Source of the DNA: Halanaerobium sp051746665
GTDB lineage: Bacteria > Bacillota > Halanaerobiia > Halanaerobiales > Halanaerobiaceae
Assembly: GCA_051746665.1 (NCBI GenBank)
Contig: JBNJFG010000077.1
Location: 1 to 9,802 of the forward strand
Direction: 5' to 3'
DNA length: 9,802 nt
Of the stretch, positions 1 to 6,285 are shown one piece after another. Under the pieces are notes generated by a model that saw only the letters and a list, made by a program, of their open reading frames with translations, made no database searches and was not told where the DNA came from. The translations under genes were made by a program, and so were the position numbers. Within the stretch, counting starts at the first letter, position 1, and each line of letters begins with the position of its first letter.

Positions 1-1
1 A

Positions 2-463
2 GTTAGAGCGGGTATGGCTTATGCTTCTTTAATCTCAGGTATTACCCTGGCTAATGCCGGTCTGGGTATTGTTCATGGTCTTGCTTCAGCAGTTGGAGGG
101 TATTTTGATATCCCCCACGGTGTAGTCTGCGGAACTTTACTTGCTGAGGCAGCTAAATTAAATATTAAATTATTAAGAGAAAATAATAATGATTTTTATT
201 TAAAAAAATATGCTAAAGCAGCTGAGGTCCTCTCAGGTGAAAATAGTCTGGATATTAATAGTCCCCACAGCATCGACCGCTACTGTGACTTATTAATCGA
301 TATACTTGCAGACTGGACTGCTAAATTAAATATTTCTCGTCTGGGCAAGTATGGAGTTAGAGAAGATGACTTAGATAAGATAGCTCAAAAAGCCGGCAAT
401 AAAAATAACCCTGTTCAGCTGGATAATGAACAGATTAAACAATTAGTTAGAGCAAGATTATAA
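2..463 (+). CDS. Iron-containing alcohol dehydrogenase, C-terminal part (5' end outside window)
   Basis: This is the C-terminal 153 residues of a group III, iron-dependent alcohol dehydrogenase, a cytoplasmic NAD(P)H-dependent oxidoreductase of alcohols and aldehydes. The frame is open from base 2, so the ATG at 14 is internal. Visible residues 5-40 hold the family signature around GLGIVHG and FDIPHGV. The two histidines (visible residues 25 and 39) are 14 apart, the spacing of the two C-terminal iron-ligand histidines of FucO. The Asp and first His ligands and the nucleotide-binding half lie upstream, outside the window. Full family members are about 380-400 residues, so roughly 60% is missing. 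The substrate cannot be told from this part. The gene ends in TAA about 100 bp before a strong hairpin terminator and is convergent with the TolB-like gene. Confidence 0.93.
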   Translation, partial: VRAGMAYASLISGITLANAGLGIVHGLASAVGGYFDIPHGVVCGTLLAEAAKLNIKLLRENNNDFYLKKYAKAAEVLSGENSLDINSPHSIDRYCDLLIDILADWTAKLNISRLGKYGVREDDLDKIAQKAGNKNNPVQLDNEQIKQLVRARL

Positions 464-562
464 AGATATTTAAGCAGATAAATCTAATTATATTTTTTGA
501 CTACTTTTTATTAATTTATTTTATATAAATTTTTAGTAGTATTTTCTAATTTAATATTAAAT

Positions 563-607
563 AACCCCCAAGTTTAACCTTTTAATTAAGGTTTCCTGGG
601 GGTTTTT
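563..607 (+). terminator. Rho-independent terminator after the alcohol dehydrogenase gene
   Basis: An 8-bp outer stem (AACCCCCA at 563-570 with TGGGGGTT at 597-604) encloses a second 6-bp stem (AACCTT at 576-581 with AAGGTT at 588-593). On the + strand it runs into TTTTT at 603-607. On the - strand it is followed by the weaker TTATTTAATATT, so it may also stop transcripts from the convergent TolB-like gene, which ends at 727. Confidence 0.85.
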
Positions 608-625
608 AATATCGATTTTCAAGAA

Positions 626-641
626 TTCCAGATTTCTGGAA
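626..641. repeat. 16-bp perfect palindrome between convergent genes
   Basis: TTCCAGATTTCTGGAA reads TTCCAGA, two bases, then its exact reverse complement. The loop is too short for a full RNA hairpin, so a protein-binding site or chance are both possible. It lies between the terminator at 563-607 and the 3' end of the TolB-like gene, where an operator would be unexpected. Confidence 0.4.
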
Positions 642-726
642 GTGCAATAATAATTCTTCAATTCGACTATATATTTATCAAGAGTTGTTTCAGATTAAGA
701 TCATTATTAGATTTAAAGAAACTATT

Positions 727-1704
727 TTAATTTAACTCTGAAATATCTATTTTACCCCAGTCAGGAGCACGATCAAGTCCCGAATGCCTTGTTAATCTTG
801 TCTGATTTGAACCATCAGCATCCATTATATAAAGATCACTATTTCCTGTACGATAAGAAGAAAAAATTATTCTATTATCATCTGTCCAGCAGGGATCCAG
901 ATCACTTTTATTTGAGGTATTAGTTGTTAAGCGAATATTATTTGAGCCATCTGAATCCATAACAAATATTTCATAACCTCCACCTTCAACATAGCTTGAA
1001 TAAGCAATTTTGCTGCCATCTGGAGACCAGGCTGGTTCTACTCCTCCTTCTTCCGTTAATTTTATTATTTCTGAACCATCTTCTGCATTTATAGTATAGA
1101 TTTCTTTTGTACCCTCATGAAATGACATAAAGGCAATTTTTTGACCATCTGGTGACCAGGAAAGTTCTTTTGCAATAAAATATTCTTCAGACAGCTCATG
1201 CTGGTTTGTGCCATCTTTGTTAATAATATTTAATCCACCAGGACCTAAAAAAGCCAATTTTTCACCATCTGGTGACCAGACTGGATATGATTCACTATAA
1301 ATTGTACTGTCTGTTAGCCTTTCTTGATTTGAGCCATCTACATTCATAATAAAAATTCGGCTGTAACCCTCACGATATGATGCATAAGCAATCTGACTGC
1401 CATCTGGAGATAAACAGGGACTTGAATCATTATATTCATCATCTGTTATTTGAACTACTTTACTAGCTATATGGGTTAAAATAGGTTCTGAGTTTCCATT
1501 TAGAATATAGGCGAAAATATCACTATTATTATTACGAAATGACGAAAAGAAAATAACTTCTTTATCTTCTGTATTTTTTAATTCAGGTAATTTGAAATCT
1601 AATTTTTTATCAATATTAAATTTTTCAGCAGCAAATGATATTGTCGACAGTAAAAATAGACTAATAAACAATAATATCAGCACCAACAGGGTTCTTTTTT
1701 TCAC
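727..1704 (-). CDS. Exported TolB-like beta-propeller protein with PD40 repeats
   Basis: A 325-residue protein with a Sec signal peptide: KKR followed by a hydrophobic run at residues 5-24, with likely cleavage after an Ala near 25-26. The rest is a six-bladed WD40-like propeller (PD40/TolB C-terminal type). The clearest repeats carry WSPDG or SPDG (residues 99-102, 144-147, 184-187, 227-230) or the variant TDDN (274-277), then a strand, then an (I/V)MDxDGSN turn and (R/K)LT. The TolB N-terminal domain is absent, so this is not a true TolB of the Tol-Pal system. Such propellers usually bind a partner protein or envelope component; no target can be named. The chosen start is GTG at 1704, six bases after the SD AGGAGGAGGG (1711-1720). 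The longer frame from TTG at 1725 would start upstream of that SD. It stands alone, convergent with the alcohol dehydrogenase. Confidence 0.88.
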   Translation of the reverse strand: MKKRTLLVLILLFISLFLLSTISFAAEKFNIDKKLDFKLPELKNTEDKEVIFFSSFRNNNSDIFAYILNGNSEPILTHIASKVVQITDDEYNDSSPCLSPDGSQIAYASYREGYSRIFIMNVDGSNQERLTDSTIYSESYPVWSPDGEKLAFLGPGGLNIINKDGTNQHELSEEYFIAKELSWSPDGQKIAFMSFHEGTKEIYTINAEDGSEIIKLTEEGGVEPAWSPDGSKIAYSSYVEGGGYEIFVMDSDGSNNIRLTTNTSNKSDLDPCWTDDNRIIFSSYRTGNSDLYIMDADGSNQTRLTRHSGLDRAPDWGKIDISELN

Positions 1705-1710
1705 TATAAT

Positions 1711-1720
1711 CCCTCCTCCT
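1711..1720 (-). promoter_or_regulatory. Ribosome binding site fixing the TolB-like start
   Basis: AGGAGGAGGG on the - strand, six bases before the GTG at 1704. It rules out the longer in-frame TTG start at 1725, which lies upstream of the site. Confidence 0.85.
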
Positions 1721-1734
1721 ATCAAAATTTAAAG

Positions 1735-1842
1735 TCATACTCCTCTACAATTATTAATCTCATCAGCCTGACCCATGCTTCCCAGCTTAAAATACAGAGC
1801 ATCTATTTTGATAGCAGTATTCAAACTGCTAAGTTTTCCTAA
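1735..1842 (-). other. Leader of the TolB-like gene: GC-rich patch and small open frame, doubtful coding
   Basis: Between the putative promoter at 1880-1906 and the TolB-like gene, a frame of 35 codons is open on the - strand. It ends in TGA at 1735-1737, just before the next gene's SD. Its possible starts are TTG (1824) and ATG (1776), neither with a good SD. Its composition looks protein-like (for example KIDALYFKLGSMGQADEINN), but the opposite strand is also open here. Bases 1761-1786 hold 16 G/C of 26, far above the surrounding intergenic DNA. A TAGCAG/CTGCTA hairpin (1812-1817 with 1826-1831) lies at the upstream end. It could be a leader peptide, a gene remnant or a structured leader RNA; no known riboswitch class is recognised. 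Confidence 0.2.
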
Positions 1843-1879
1843 TTAAAATTATAGAATTATGCTTCATTTTTGTAGTTTC

Positions 1880-1906
1880 TTATCGATTTTCAGGACATAA
1901 AATTTA
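1880..1906 (-). promoter_or_regulatory. Sigma-28 (FliA/SigD)-like promoter upstream of the TolB-like gene
   Basis: On the - strand TAAA (1903-1906), exactly 15 bases, then ATCGATAA (1880-1887). The known flagellar sigma consensus is TAAA-N15-GCCGATAA, so only the first two bases of the -10 box differ. Transcription would start near 1872 and give a leader of about 170 bases. About 14 bases upstream of the -35 box, TTTGTCGAA (1920-1928) matches the Spo0A-box consensus. No other flagellar gene is visible, so the assignment rests on the motif alone. Confidence 0.4.
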
Positions 1907-2038
1907 ATATACTTCATAATTCGACAAAATTTGATAATAACCTTTAATAATCATTAATTTTTTATTTAAATTAAAGCTTAATTATGTAAAATAGTATAAT
2001 TTTATAAATAATTCTAATTAATTATTGCTTAGAAAGAC

Positions 2039-2075
2039 AAAAAAAACTAACCGTTTCTGAAAGAAGCAGTTAGTT
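2039..2075 (-). terminator. Rho-independent terminator after the EF-hand-like gene
   Basis: Stem AACTAAC (2045-2051) with GTTAGTT (2069-2075), one C/A mismatch, then six more pairs including one wobble (2053-2058 with 2062-2067) closing a GAA loop. On the - strand the hairpin is followed by eight T (2039-2046, partly in the stem). It lies 42 bases past the stop codon at 2118. Confidence 0.92.
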
Positions 2076-2117
2076 GGTAGATAGATTTCTATTTAATTTG
2101 TTTTTAAAATATTTTCA

Positions 2118-3164
2118 CTAAACAATAAAATCCAGCTCCTGAACTGAACCAGCAGTTCCATTTTCAGTCAAATAAAGACTCATCTTTTTGTTAACTGCTC
2201 TGGACTCATTAAGCTCATTTTTGTAGCTGTATTTTGCATTTATATTTCCTAAATAAAGGGCCCCTATATTTTTATCTGCCAGTGCAAATAACCTATCATT
2301 TCCAGACTCATCTTTAGTCCAGATTTTTAGATTATCAAAAATCGAGTCACCACTATCCAACCAGCCATTATTATCTTCATCATATTCTTTCATCTCAGCA
2401 AAGCCATCACCTGTTTGAGGTCCAAAAAGCTGAGAGCCATCTTTAATTTCTGAGCCATCATCTGCAAGTACTAAAAAACCACTGCCAGATTTAAGATGTG
2501 GAATCTCTTCCTTTACTCCATCTGCATCCAGATCAAACTCATAAGTAGTTTCTTTAAAATCAGCTGCCTGACCTGCATAATTAATTACAACTGGATCTAC
2601 AGGTTCTCCCTTAGAAATACTTAAATCAATATTTCTGCTTACTGCAAACTCACGACTCATATTTAGCTTTAAATCAACATTAATTTCTTTTCCGTCAGCT
2701 GTTTTTACAAAAGCTTTTGCAGAAAAATTAATTTTCTCTTTTTCAACATAGGATTCACTCAAACTATAATTCAGCTGCCAGGAAAGAGCTGTATTTGAGC
2801 TATTTGTCTCATTTGATTTATTTTCTCCCTTTTTTCCAGACAATTTAAGAAAAATAGGAAGTTTAATTTTTACTTTTTCCCCTTTGAGTTTTGACAAAAA
2901 AGCTTCTAAGAGTAAAATTTTCTGTCTATCTTCTTCACTAAGTTCAAATTTTTCTTCAGCTGATTCAGTTTTTTCTGTCTTATTAGTTTTTAATTCATTT
3001 TCCAGTAATTTTTTAGAGTCTGAAGTAATGCTCAGCTGATCTAGTAAAGAATTAGCAGGCCTTTTTATTCTTATTTTTCTCAGATCAATACTCTCTTCTC
3101 TTTTGTAAACTGCTTTTTTCTCCCAACTAGAAAACATTTCAATATTATGACCAGTTATCTTAAT
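2118..3164 (-). CDS. Uncharacterised protein with EF-hand-like calcium-binding loops
   Basis: About 348 residues if started at the ATT at 3164. No signal peptide or membrane segment is visible. The first 130 residues are charged and lysine/glutamate-rich, with a possible helical stretch near 75-100. The C-terminal half holds a DxDxDG loop (D211, D213, D215), a DDGSEIKDGSQLFG segment (about 235-248) and a canonical EF-hand loop D262-E-D264-N-N266-G-W-L-D-S-G-D273. It then reads IWTKDESGNDRLFAL and ends LTENGTAGSVQELDFIV. From memory this C-terminal layout matches a widespread bacterial family often labelled VCBS or EF-hand domain protein, whose function is unknown. Calcium binding is inferred from the loops. 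GTG at 3173 lies within the SD, so it is an unlikely start. ATG at codon 13 of that longer frame (3137) is too far from the SD. The gene appears monocistronic. Confidence 0.75.
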   Translation of the reverse strand: MKITGHNIEMFSSWEKKAVYKREESIDLRKIRIKRPANSLLDQLSITSDSKKLLENELKTNKTEKTESAEEKFELSEEDRQKILLLEAFLSKLKGEKVKIKLPIFLKLSGKKGENKSNETNSSNTALSWQLNYSLSESYVEKEKINFSAKAFVKTADGKEINVDLKLNMSREFAVSRNIDLSISKGEPVDPVVINYAGQAADFKETTYEFDLDADGVKEEIPHLKSGSGFLVLADDGSEIKDGSQLFGPQTGDGFAEMKEYDEDNNGWLDSGDSIFDNLKIWTKDESGNDRLFALADKNIGALYLGNINAKYSYKNELNESRAVNKKMSLYLTENGTAGSVQELDFIV

Positions 3165-3168
3165 TTTA

Positions 3169-3178
3169 ATCACCTCCT
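3169..3178 (-). promoter_or_regulatory. Ideal Shine-Dalgarno implying an ATT start
   Basis: The - strand reads AGGAGGTGAT, a full match to the 16S anti-SD. After AGGAGG come eight bases (TGATTAAA) and then ATT AAG ATA ACT. No ATG, GTG or TTG occurs at a workable distance in this frame. The only GTG (3171-3173) is part of the SD itself. The likeliest initiation codon is therefore ATT at 3162-3164, as known for infC. Confidence 0.6.
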
Positions 3179-3197
3179 AATCTGTTTATTAATAATA

Positions 3198-3223
3198 ATA
3201 TCGTAAACAATTTGCTGATATTA
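3198..3223 (-). promoter_or_regulatory. Weak sigma-28-like promoter of the EF-hand-like gene
   Basis: On the - strand TAAT (3220-3223), 14 bases, then TACGATAT (3198-3205). SigD consensus is TAAA with N14-16 and CCGATAT, so this is a partial match. The position is good: initiation near 3191 would leave a leader of about 27 bases carrying the SD. A sigma-A promoter in the same AT-rich stretch cannot be excluded. Confidence 0.25.
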
Positions 3224-3239
3224 ACTTATATTAGAAGGC

Positions 3240-3266
3240 GTTTAAAGCTCTATCATAGCTTTAAAC
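3240..3266. repeat. 10-bp perfect inverted repeat upstream of the EF-hand-like gene
   Basis: GTTTAAAGCT (3240-3249), seven-base spacer, AGCTTTAAAC (3257-3266). No T-run follows on either strand, so it is not a standard terminator. It sits just upstream of the presumed promoter at 3198-3223, where an activator or repressor site could lie. Confidence 0.5.
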
Positions 3267-3323
3267 ATCTATTAGAGACAATAAATCATCTAATTTACCA
3301 ATTAACTCTTTTGATCAAGCAAT

Positions 3324-3414
3324 TAAGGGGTCAGACCCCCGCGAATTTTGCGGACAGCCTATCAGCCCTGTCAAAATAGCATTCGACAAATTACCGCGGG
3401 GGTCTGACCCCTTA
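3324..3414. mobile_element. 91-bp REP/MITE-like element with 20-bp terminal inverted repeats
   Basis: TAAGGGGTCAGACCCCCGCG (3324-3343) recurs as its exact reverse complement at 3395-3414. Each end contains the near-palindrome GGGGTC-A/T-GACCCC, able to form a small hairpin itself. The interior holds an imperfect hairpin: ATTTT (3345-3349) with AAAAT (3373-3377) and GACAG (3353-3357) with CTGTC (3368-3372). The unit carries no gene and is much more GC-rich than its surroundings. GGGGTCAGACCCC ends are, from memory, typical of sequences accompanying REP-associated Y1 transposases (RAYT, IS200/IS605-like), so this is probably a non-autonomous copy. No target-site duplication is evident. It lies 13 bases past the stop of the YibE/F gene and may act there as a terminator hairpin, though no T-run follows. 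Confidence 0.75.
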
Positions 3415-3427
3415 CCTTTACTTACCG

Positions 3428-4531
3428 TTATTTTCGACTGTACAGCCAGGCAGCAAAAACTGTAGTAATTGGAGCTACTATTACCAAACCTATACTGCCG
3501 ACAAGTGTCCTCAATATTTCCGAAACTATAATTCTTAAATTAAAGATTCTTCTTAAGGTTGCTGTTCTGGTCATAAAAGCCATCATTAAAGTTAGATACC
3601 CACCTGCATAGGCCAAAAGCAGAGTTGTAGTCATTGTTCCAATTACATCACTTCCTACGTTAAAACCGGATCTGATTAAATCTTTCATTTCCATATCAGG
3701 TCGCTGTTCTTTTAATTCTTTAATAGTTGTAGCCATATCCATAGCAATATCCATTGCTGCCCCAGAAGCTCCAATGACTACTGCTGCATAAAATATTTCT
3801 CTTATATTTAAGTCAAAATAACCAGCAGCCATCATTTCTCCTACATAAGGAGAGGACATTCCATCCAGTGCCAGCTTATTTCCAAAAAAGATTGTTAAAG
3901 CAATTGTTATTAAAAGACTAACACTTGTACCAAAAAATGAAGCAAATCCCTTTTTTGTAAAACCTGCAATAGAAAATAATATTAAAGCAGATAAAATTAA
4001 AAGCACAAAAGATGTAAAAATTAAAGGATCTAAACCTTTTAATAATCCTGGAATTAATATCTTCCAGATAATAAATATACTGCCGATAAAAGAAAATAAA
4101 GCTTTTAATCCTATATAACGTGCATAAAGTATTAATAATATAATAAAAAGTGCAATTAATATTAAAATCCAGCCCTGTCTATAAATATCTAAAGCAACTG
4201 CAGCTCTAACCTCACCACTTTCTGTTTCTGAAATTGCAACTAAAATTTCATCACCTTCGTCAAAACGATAATCCCAGCCCAAATTTCCAACTAAATGGTT
4301 GGAAGCATTAATAATTTCACCCTTATATTTACCTTCTTTTATTTCAACTCTGACGATCTGTCGACCAATTTTTTGAACACCCGAACCACTAATCTCACTA
4401 TCATCAACTGTTTTTACTAAGGCTCTAAGTTCTCTGCTGTCATTTTTAAAACTTAAATTATAAAACAAAAATAAAAATGATGCTGTAATAATAACTATTA
4501 GAATAATTGCTTTGATTTTTTTACTCTTCAT
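3428..4531 (-). CDS. YibE/F-family multi-pass membrane protein
   Basis: A 367-residue integral membrane protein of the YibE/F family, whose molecular function is not established. Residues 7-27 form an N-terminal hydrophobic anchor. Residues 30-117 are a soluble, probably extracytoplasmic domain of beta character (KIGRQIVRVEIKEGKYKGE and following). From 120 on come about seven hydrophobic segments. Family hallmarks are GASGAAMDIAMDMATTIKEL (about 254-273), GSDVIGTMTTTLLLAYAGG (293-311) and EILRTLVGSIGLVIVAPIT (338-356). The ATG at 4531 has the SD GGAGG (4539-4543) seven bases before it. The phosphatase terminator lies only about 30 bases upstream, leaving little room for a separate promoter. 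Expression may rely on read-through or on a promoter inside the end of the phosphatase gene. Confidence 0.88.
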   Translation of the reverse strand: MKSKKIKAIILIVIITASFLFLFYNLSFKNDSRELRALVKTVDDSEISGSGVQKIGRQIVRVEIKEGKYKGEIINASNHLVGNLGWDYRFDEGDEILVAISETESGEVRAAVALDIYRQGWILILIALFIILLILYARYIGLKALFSFIGSIFIIWKILIPGLLKGLDPLIFTSFVLLILSALILFSIAGFTKKGFASFFGTSVSLLITIALTIFFGNKLALDGMSSPYVGEMMAAGYFDLNIREIFYAAVVIGASGAAMDIAMDMATTIKELKEQRPDMEMKDLIRSGFNVGSDVIGTMTTTLLLAYAGGYLTLMMAFMTRTATLRRIFNLRIIVSEILRTLVGSIGLVIVAPITTVFAAWLYSRK

Positions 4532-4561
4532 ATTTATTCCTCCACACTAAAATTTAAAGAA

Positions 4562-4584
4562 AGGTGGGGATTAACTCCCCACCT
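4562..4584 (-). terminator. Terminator between alkaline phosphatase and YibE/F genes
   Basis: Perfect 9-bp stem AGGTGGGGA (4562-4570) with TCCCCACCT (4576-4584) and a 5-base loop. On the - strand it is followed by TTTCTTTAAATTTT, a T-rich but interrupted tract. It lies 33 bases past the phosphatase stop and within the leader of the YibE/F gene, so termination may be partial. Confidence 0.8.
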
Positions 4585-4616
4585 ATTAATTAAAGCTTAA
4601 CTTTTATATATTTATT

Positions 4617-6134
4617 CTAATTAAGTTCTACGTTTAATAGTTCTGCAGTAATTTTAGCTACATCAGTATTGTCCATTGAATCAGTAAATCTATCTGCACC
4701 AACACCATGAGTTCTAATTGGAATAATTTGTCCGGTGTGAGCAGAAGAAGTCCATCCAATTCTAGATCTTCTAGAAGTAATATGAGATATAGTTGATTGT
4801 ACAGGACTAATCCAGGGTGCCTGAGGCCAATATCCATCAAAATCATCAACATCGGCTCCTTTACCTTCTGCATCCTGAAGATCCATAGCACTTTCTAAAA
4901 GTCCCTTTTCTTTATCAGATAATTCTTCTATTCCAAAATCTGCTTTTAGATCGGCATATACCTGTTCTCTATCACCAGTGTACTCAAAACCTTCTTCAAT
5001 AGAAGCTTTTACCTCGCGAATAGGTGCTAGGTCCATAAAGTAATCATATTCCATACCTTCACTGCTGTTTAAACCAAGACCACCAGTTTCATGGTCACCA
5101 GCAACAATAATTAAAGTTTCATTTGGATGTTCTAGATAAAACTTATATGCTGTTTTAACGGCGTCATCAAAGGCTAAAGTATCATGAATTGTTGCAGCTA
5201 CATCATTATCGTGAGCTGCATGGTCAATACGTCCACCTTCAATCATCATAAAGAATCCGTCATTATCCTGGCTTAATAATTCTACACCTTTTTCTGTCAT
5301 TTCTGCAATACTTGGTTCTAACTTATCATCTCTGTCAATTTCATAAGAAACATGACTCATAGTTGGTGTATAAATAACCTGGTCTCCAGCCTGAGGATTG
5401 TAATCTCTAAATGCAGCGGTTTGCTCACTGGATTCAAATACTTTATAACCTTTGTCTGCAAATTCTTCAAATAGATTTCTGTTATCTTCACGCTTAGAGT
5501 TTTCATTATTACCTGGAAGGAAATGTCTTGCTCCACCACCAACAAGATAGTCAATTTCATTTTCTAAGTAGTGTGCTGCTATCTCATTTTCCATTCCTCT
5601 ATCAGGTACATTAGATCCAAAAGAAGCAGGTGTAGCATGAGTAATTCTGGCAGTTGAGATTAAACCTGTAGCCATGTCCATATCTTTAGCAGCCATTAAT
5701 AAAGTCTTAAGAGGTTTATCATTAAGATCCAGGGCTATAGTATTTCTATCAGTTTTTTCTCCAGTTGCTAAAGCTGTTGCAGTCTGTGCAGAACCAGGTA
5801 CTAAAGTAAATGTTCCTGTGGTTCGTGTTGAACCTTCATGATCTAATCTATGCATCATTAATCTGTCACTATGATTTTCCTCTGTATGATCAATAAAGCT
5901 TTCTCCATATTCTTCATAATCATGATTAACTTCATCTAAGTTTTCAAATTGATTATAGTATTCTGCCAGTGTTGCATGAGAACTGGCCAGACCATCACCA
6001 ATCAGAAAGAAAACATATTTCGGATTTTCTGCTTCGGCTCCAGCAGCTAAAACACTACCGGCTAAAAGCATTGTAATCAAAACAGTCATAATCAATCTAG
6101 AATAAATTTTTCTTCCATTAATTTTTTTAAACAT
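4617..6134 (-). CDS. phoA: Exported alkaline phosphatase (PhoA type)
   Basis: A 505-residue alkaline phosphatase that would release phosphate from monoesters outside the cytoplasmic membrane. Residues 1-31 form a Sec signal peptide (KKINGRK, then a hydrophobic run ending SVLAAGA). Metal and catalytic residues seen: D47 in IGDG; nucleophile S115 in GSAQTATALATGEKT; H166 and T168 in THATPASF; R179 in VPDRG, probably the phosphate-binding Arg; E299, D304 and H308 in EGGRIDHAAH; D347-H348 in AGDHETGG; H466 in SAHTGQ. The residue before the nucleophile is Gly where E. coli has Asp101. H166 and H305 replace E. coli Asp153 and Lys328, as in mammalian enzymes. D347-H348 and H466 are about 118 residues apart against about 42 in E. 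coli, so an acidic insertion of about 75 residues is present. SD AGGGGG (6142-6147) precedes the ATG by seven bases. It is flanked by terminators on both sides, hence monocistronic, with a sigma-54 promoter. Confidence 0.95.
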   Translation of the reverse strand: MFKKINGRKIYSRLIMTVLITMLLAGSVLAAGAEAENPKYVFFLIGDGLASSHATLAEYYNQFENLDEVNHDYEEYGESFIDHTEENHSDRLMMHRLDHEGSTRTTGTFTLVPGSAQTATALATGEKTDRNTIALDLNDKPLKTLLMAAKDMDMATGLISTARITHATPASFGSNVPDRGMENEIAAHYLENEIDYLVGGGARHFLPGNNENSKREDNRNLFEEFADKGYKVFESSEQTAAFRDYNPQAGDQVIYTPTMSHVSYEIDRDDKLEPSIAEMTEKGVELLSQDNDGFFMMIEGGRIDHAAHDNDVAATIHDTLAFDDAVKTAYKFYLEHPNETLIIVAGDHETGGLGLNSSEGMEYDYFMDLAPIREVKASIEEGFEYTGDREQVYADLKADFGIEELSDKEKGLLESAMDLQDAEGKGADVDDFDGYWPQAPWISPVQSTISHITSRRSRIGWTSSAHTGQIIPIRTHGVGADRFTDSMDNTDVAKITAELLNVELN

Positions 6135-6285
6135 TTAATATCCCCCTAGTATGATTTAATATCTTTTAATAAAAAATAAATAACCAACCAATAAGCAAAG
6201 CAAAAATTACCACTTAATATTCCCTTTTCTTATTCACCCCCAAAGCTAAAATTGTTAATAGTCTCACCTGCCACCTATATTATAA

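Noticed and set aside
500..540. ACTACT/AGTAGT with inner AATTTAT/ATAAATT inverted repeat after the alcohol dehydrogenase gene
   Set aside because: The pairing is almost wholly A/T with unmatched bases between the stems; the strong terminator at 563-607 explains the end of this transcript.
1755..1775. CTGATGAG on the - strand, as in a hammerhead ribozyme core
   Set aside because: The required GAAA strand, flanking stems and cleavage triplet are not present in a workable arrangement.
3382..3390. TTCGACAAA, a Spo0A-box match inside the 91-bp element
   Set aside because: It lies in the element's interior, away from any promoter, and is most simply part of the mobile sequence.
4658..5560. Other open frames of 67-77 codons on the - strand inside the phosphatase gene
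   Set aside because: They are out-of-frame shadows of the well-supported phosphatase, with low-complexity translations and no SD.
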